DNA of 9,880 nucleotides from Desulfamplus sp. Lineage in GTDB: Bacteria > Desulfobacterota > Desulfobacteria > Desulfobacterales > Desulfobacteraceae. The translations under genes were made by a program, and so were the position numbers. Position 1 is the stretch's first letter. Each line of letters begins with the position of its first letter. Below the pieces are notes generated by a model, which did not search any database, was not told the DNA's origin, and saw only the letters and a list, made by a program, of their open reading frames with translations. The stretch covers positions 1 to 9,880 of the forward strand of contig JADFYT010000068.1 in NCBI GenBank assembly GCA_015232935.1. Reading direction: 5' to 3'. Of the stretch, positions 7,115 to 9,880 are shown in pieces.

Positions 7115-9448
7115 ATGATCAAGTTCAGAAACAAAAAGCAGATAAGAGCAATCGGGGTTGTTTCGGCAGTAATACTGTCTGGAATTCTGACAGTTTTCTA
7201 TTTTGCCATGAATCCTACAGGCAACATATTTAATATATTTGATTATAAGGCCCTTGATATTTTTTATAAGCTGGCTGTGAAAAGAGGGGAAGGCCCTAAG
7301 GCATCTTTTACTCCGGAAATTGTCTATCTTAATATCACTGATGAGACCTATAATTTTTTCGATAAAAATTACCTGGATAGAAAAGACATGGCAACCCTTA
7401 ACAATACGCTGAGCCATTTGGGCACTGAGGGGGTAATATATGATATTATTTTTGCCAGAAAAAGTACGGAAAAATCAGATCTTGCATTCAGTGCATCCAT
7501 AGAAACTCTGGGCAATGTATATCTTCCAACAGCACTTGTCCTGTCTGAAAAACCATATCGTTTCCGCTGGAAAAATGACGCTGCCCATGAACGTCTCAGT
7601 TCAAACTATCTTGGCAATCCATATGAAAAACTGACTACAGAAAATGACCGCCGCCCTTTTTATGCAGTTAAAGCCTTGATGCAGCAAAATGAATTTGCCA
7701 TAAAAGCTCGAGGATCAGGAGATATAAATGCAAAGGCAGACAGAGACGGAATATACAGGCATATCACCATGCTCGCAAGAGTTGATGACAGATATTTTCC
7801 AACGCTTGCCCTTTCTGTTTTTCTGGACTGGGCAGGGGTATCATTAAATGATGTTTCTGTGGAATGGGGGGAAAAAATAACTATTCCTGCATCAAAGGAA
7901 AGTTTTTTGGACAAAGATGTGATAATCCCTATTGACAGGCATGGCAGAACATTTATCCCATTTGTTCAGGCTATGGGAAAGGACTTTGGCTACATGTCTG
8001 TCCATACACTTATTTCTAATTTTCAGGATGAGGATTTAAGGGGGAATCTGCTTGAACGGTTTGAAGGCAACTTTGTCTTTGTTGGAGATATTGCAATTGG
8101 CACATCAGATCTTGGCTATACACCTCTTCAAAGCGATGCCCCGTTAGTCATAACTCATGCGTCACTTCTCAATGCCCTTCTTACAAATACCTTTTACAGC
8201 CAATGGCCATTATTTAAAATCCTTGTTTTAATATGCATGTTTATGGCAATCATGGCATGTGCTTCAATTGCACGTTCCTCACGGTTTTTGTATGGTACAG
8301 GAATATTTATTATTATTGCAGTCCCTGTTCTAACATGGATTGAGTTTGTCTCCTTCCGCCTTTTTCCGGTTGTAACTGTCAGCTCTGTGCTTATGTTGAT
8401 CTTTTTTGCTTTTATTGCAACTCTCGAAACTTCGGGTTCAAAAGAGCGTGCTTTTATACGAAATACCTTTGCCAGGTATCTTCCTGAAACGGTTGTAAAT
8501 ACGCTGCTTGCTCATCCTGATATGGTAACACTTGGAGGAGAAGAACGAATTGTCACGGTTCTGTTTTCAGACATTGCAAATTTCACAACTATCGCTGAAT
8601 CTCTTTCTCCAAAAGAACTTGTCACTCTGCTCAACGAATATTTTACAGAGATGGCAGATATCATAATGCACAATGGAGGAATAATTGATAAATTTCAAGG
8701 AGATTCCATCATGGCTGAATTTGGTATGCCAATTCCTTTAGATGATCACGCAGATCGGGCAGTTACAGCAGCTTTGCAAATGCTTGACAGATTGTCAGAA
8801 TTAAGAAATATCTGGAAAAACAGAGACAGTGATATTTCAGGAACTCAAGATATCTCGGGACAAACAAAAAATTACAGATATGGATACTATGAACTTCATT
8901 GTCGAATTGGTATAAATACAAATAACATGATTGCAGGTAATATGGGTTCAAAGAATGTACTTGACTATACAGTGATTGGGGATGCAGTCAATCTTGCATC
9001 AAGACTCGAAGGGGCAAACAAACTTTATGGAACATCGCTTATAATATCCAGGTTTACACTTAACAGTTTGTCTCAGGGCCGATTCAAGACCCGTATTCTT
9101 GATTATGTCAAAGTTAAAGGCAAAAATAAGCCTGTACGTATTTACGAAGTTTACGGAGAGACTGAAAATAATAAAAAGAACGGCCAAAATAAACAGGATA
9201 TAGAGCAGGTCAACTATAATTTTGATAAGAACAATCATAGCGACATGTATTATGTTCTCTACCATCAGGGGTTTCAAGCATATATGGCCCAAGAATTTAC
9301 CAAAGCGTCCAATCTGTTTAATGATGCACTTACATTGCGGCCTGGAGATCTTTCTTCTGTCAGAATGTTGGAAAGGATAGATAAAATAGACAAATCCAGA
9401 CATCCCGACAGTAACTGGGACGGATCTGTTTCATTGACAACAAAGTAA
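7115..9448 (+). CDS. CHASE2-domain membrane adenylate/guanylate cyclase (class III)
   Basis: A 777-residue protein if the ATG at 7115 is used. A TTG at 7085 would add 10 residues. Neither start has a clear Shine-Dalgarno, so I chose ATG. One membrane segment (about 8-28) precedes an extracytoplasmic CHASE2 sensor domain (about 43-363: YKALDIFYKLAV, then PEIVYLNITDET). Three membrane segments (about 365-450) follow. The cyclase domain (about 470-660) has both metal-binding Asp residues (D486 in FSDIANF, D530 in GDSIMAEFG), Lys526 in DKFQGD, Asp617 in DYTVIGD, and the transition-state pair N626 and R630 in VNLASR. All are present, so it should be active; Lys plus Asp favours ATP as substrate. 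A small insert with DISG twice lies at 573-583. The C-terminus (about 690-777) is a TPR-like helix pair ending N-W-D-G-S-V-S-L-T-T-K, a tail I know from other CHASE2 cyclases. It probably makes cAMP in response to an envelope signal. Confidence 0.9.
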   Translation: MIKFRNKKQIRAIGVVSAVILSGILTVFYFAMNPTGNIFNIFDYKALDIFYKLAVKRGEGPKASFTPEIVYLNITDETYNFFDKNYLDRKDMATLNNTLSHLGTEGVIYDIIFARKSTEKSDLAFSASIETLGNVYLPTALVLSEKPYRFRWKNDAAHERLSSNYLGNPYEKLTTENDRRPFYAVKALMQQNEFAIKARGSGDINAKADRDGIYRHITMLARVDDRYFPTLALSVFLDWAGVSLNDVSVEWGEKITIPASKESFLDKDVIIPIDRHGRTFIPFVQAMGKDFGYMSVHTLISNFQDEDLRGNLLERFEGNFVFVGDIAIGTSDLGYTPLQSDAPLVITHASLLNALLTNTFYSQWPLFKILVLICMFMAIMACASIARSSRFLYGTGIFIIIAVPVLTWIEFVSFRLFPVVTVSSVLMLIFFAFIATLETSGSKERAFIRNTFARYLPETVVNTLLAHPDMVTLGGEERIVTVLFSDIANFTTIAESLSPKELVTLLNEYFTEMADIIMHNGGIIDKFQGDSIMAEFGMPIPLDDHADRAVTAALQMLDRLSELRNIWKNRDSDISGTQDISGQTKNYRYGYYELHCRIGINTNNMIAGNMGSKNVLDYTVIGDAVNLASRLEGANKLYGTSLIISRFTLNSLSQGRFKTRILDYVKVKGKNKPVRIYEVYGETENNKKNGQNKQDIEQVNYNFDKNNHSDMYYVLYHQGFQAYMAQEFTKASNLFNDALTLRPGDLSSVRMLERIDKIDKSRHPDSNWDGSVSLTTK

Positions 9449-9471
9449 AAAAATAGCTTGGAAGACCTATC

Positions 9472-9488
9472 CACGCCCATAGGGCGTG
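9472..9488. other. Hairpin just downstream of the cyclase gene
   Basis: A perfect 7-bp GC-rich stem, CACGCCC (9472-9478) with GGGCGTG (9482-9488), closed by an ATA loop, sits 23 bases after the cyclase stop codon. It is followed by ATTTG rather than a T-run, so it would be a weak terminator at best; it may protect the mRNA 3' end. Confidence 0.5.
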
Positions 9489-9494
9489 ATTTGC

Positions 9495-9543
9495 CAAGAA
9501 CATAAGCAGCTTCGCTGCTATTTATGTTTGATTTAAATTCTTG
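9495..9543. other. Bulged imperfect hairpin in the cyclase downstream region
   Basis: Nested complementary segments: CAAGAA (9495-9500) with TTCTTG (9538-9543), CATA (9501-9504) with TATG (9523-9526), and AGCAGC (9505-9510) with GCTGCT (9514-9519) around a TTC loop. The inner stem is sound; the outer pair is separated by an unpaired A/T stretch. Its function is unknown. Confidence 0.4.
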
Positions 9544-9553
9544 AGTAATAAAA

Positions 9554-9595
9554 AAAGCCCGTTTGAGGATTTGTTAAAATCCTCAAACGGGCTTT
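9554..9595 (-). terminator. Intrinsic terminator of the rRNA operon (19-bp hairpin)
   Basis: A perfect 19-bp stem (9554-9572 with 9577-9595) encloses a 4-base loop, with a GCCCG core. On the minus strand it is followed by a run of seven T (complement of A at 9550-9556), the textbook intrinsic terminator layout, 15 bases beyond the 5S 3' end. On the plus strand it is followed only by TTT and then ATATA, so it may also stop cyclase transcription, but less efficiently. Confidence 0.9.
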
Positions 9596-9610
9596 ATATA
9601 TAAGAGATAA

Positions 9611-9726
<116 letters not shown>

Positions 9727-9880
9727 TTAAACTTTATTAACATAAAATCTGGTGCAGTAAATATCTATCGCGTGAACTTGTGTTAAAAATTCCTGGATGA
9801 CCAGCAAATACTCATGATCACACATACAAAAGTCCGTCAATCTTTATATAACGCTGTAAATATGTCCACATTAAAACGTT
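9727..9880 (-). other. AT-rich spacer upstream of 5S rRNA
   Basis: This should be the 23S-5S internal spacer if the operon has the usual order. I see no tRNA cloverleaf, no open reading frame of note and no recognisable 23S 3' end, so any 23S gene must lie beyond the right edge. The motif GC(A/T)GTAAATAT occurs twice, near 9753 and 9852, and may be chance in AT-rich DNA. Confidence 0.5.

Noticed and set aside
9727..9880. tRNA gene or 23S rRNA 3' end in the last segment
   Set aside because: No cloverleaf, T-arm consensus or conserved 23S tail is visible on either strand.

Overview
The window looks like part of a Gram-negative bacterial chromosome of moderate, slightly AT-rich composition. Several genes recall deltaproteobacterial (Desulfobacterales-like) and cyanobacterial genomes: a two-partner-secretion exoprotein, an exported CHAT protease, a DUF4384 protein and a CHASE2 adenylate cyclase. 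That lineage is an inference from gene content, not something the sequence proves.

Layout. Bases 1 to about 79 read on the minus strand as the Gly/Phe-rich segment of a DnaJ chaperone. Around base 62-79 this gives way to the C-terminal part of a PD-(D/E)XK-nuclease-like protein on the plus strand (to 322). Neither gene continues across the junction, so it looks like a rearrangement or an assembly join. Four plus-strand genes follow: 358-3060, an exported TPR plus CHAT (caspase-like) protease with an intact His/Cys pair; 3239-6172, a secreted TPS-domain adhesin-like protein with about five 64-residue repeats; 6352-7062, a small exported DUF4384 protein; and 7115-9448, a membrane CHASE2 sensor joined to a class III adenylate cyclase. 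The gap at 3061-3238 holds a striking mirror-symmetric GGAT/ATCC inverted repeat. The gap at 6173-6351 holds a weak direct repeat. Downstream of the cyclase come two hairpins and a 19-bp perfect terminator hairpin. Last is a 5S rRNA gene on the minus strand (9611-9726) with an AT-rich spacer upstream of it.

How the genes may work together. Three of the four plus-strand products carry export signals, and the fourth has a large extracytoplasmic sensor domain ahead of a cytoplasmic cyclase. The simplest reading is a cell-envelope module: a secreted repeat protein, an exported caspase-like protease and a DUF4384 accessory protein, with a cyclase that turns an envelope signal into cAMP. No TpsB outer-membrane transporter is present in the window. 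The functional link is inferred from adjacency, shared strand and shared topology only.
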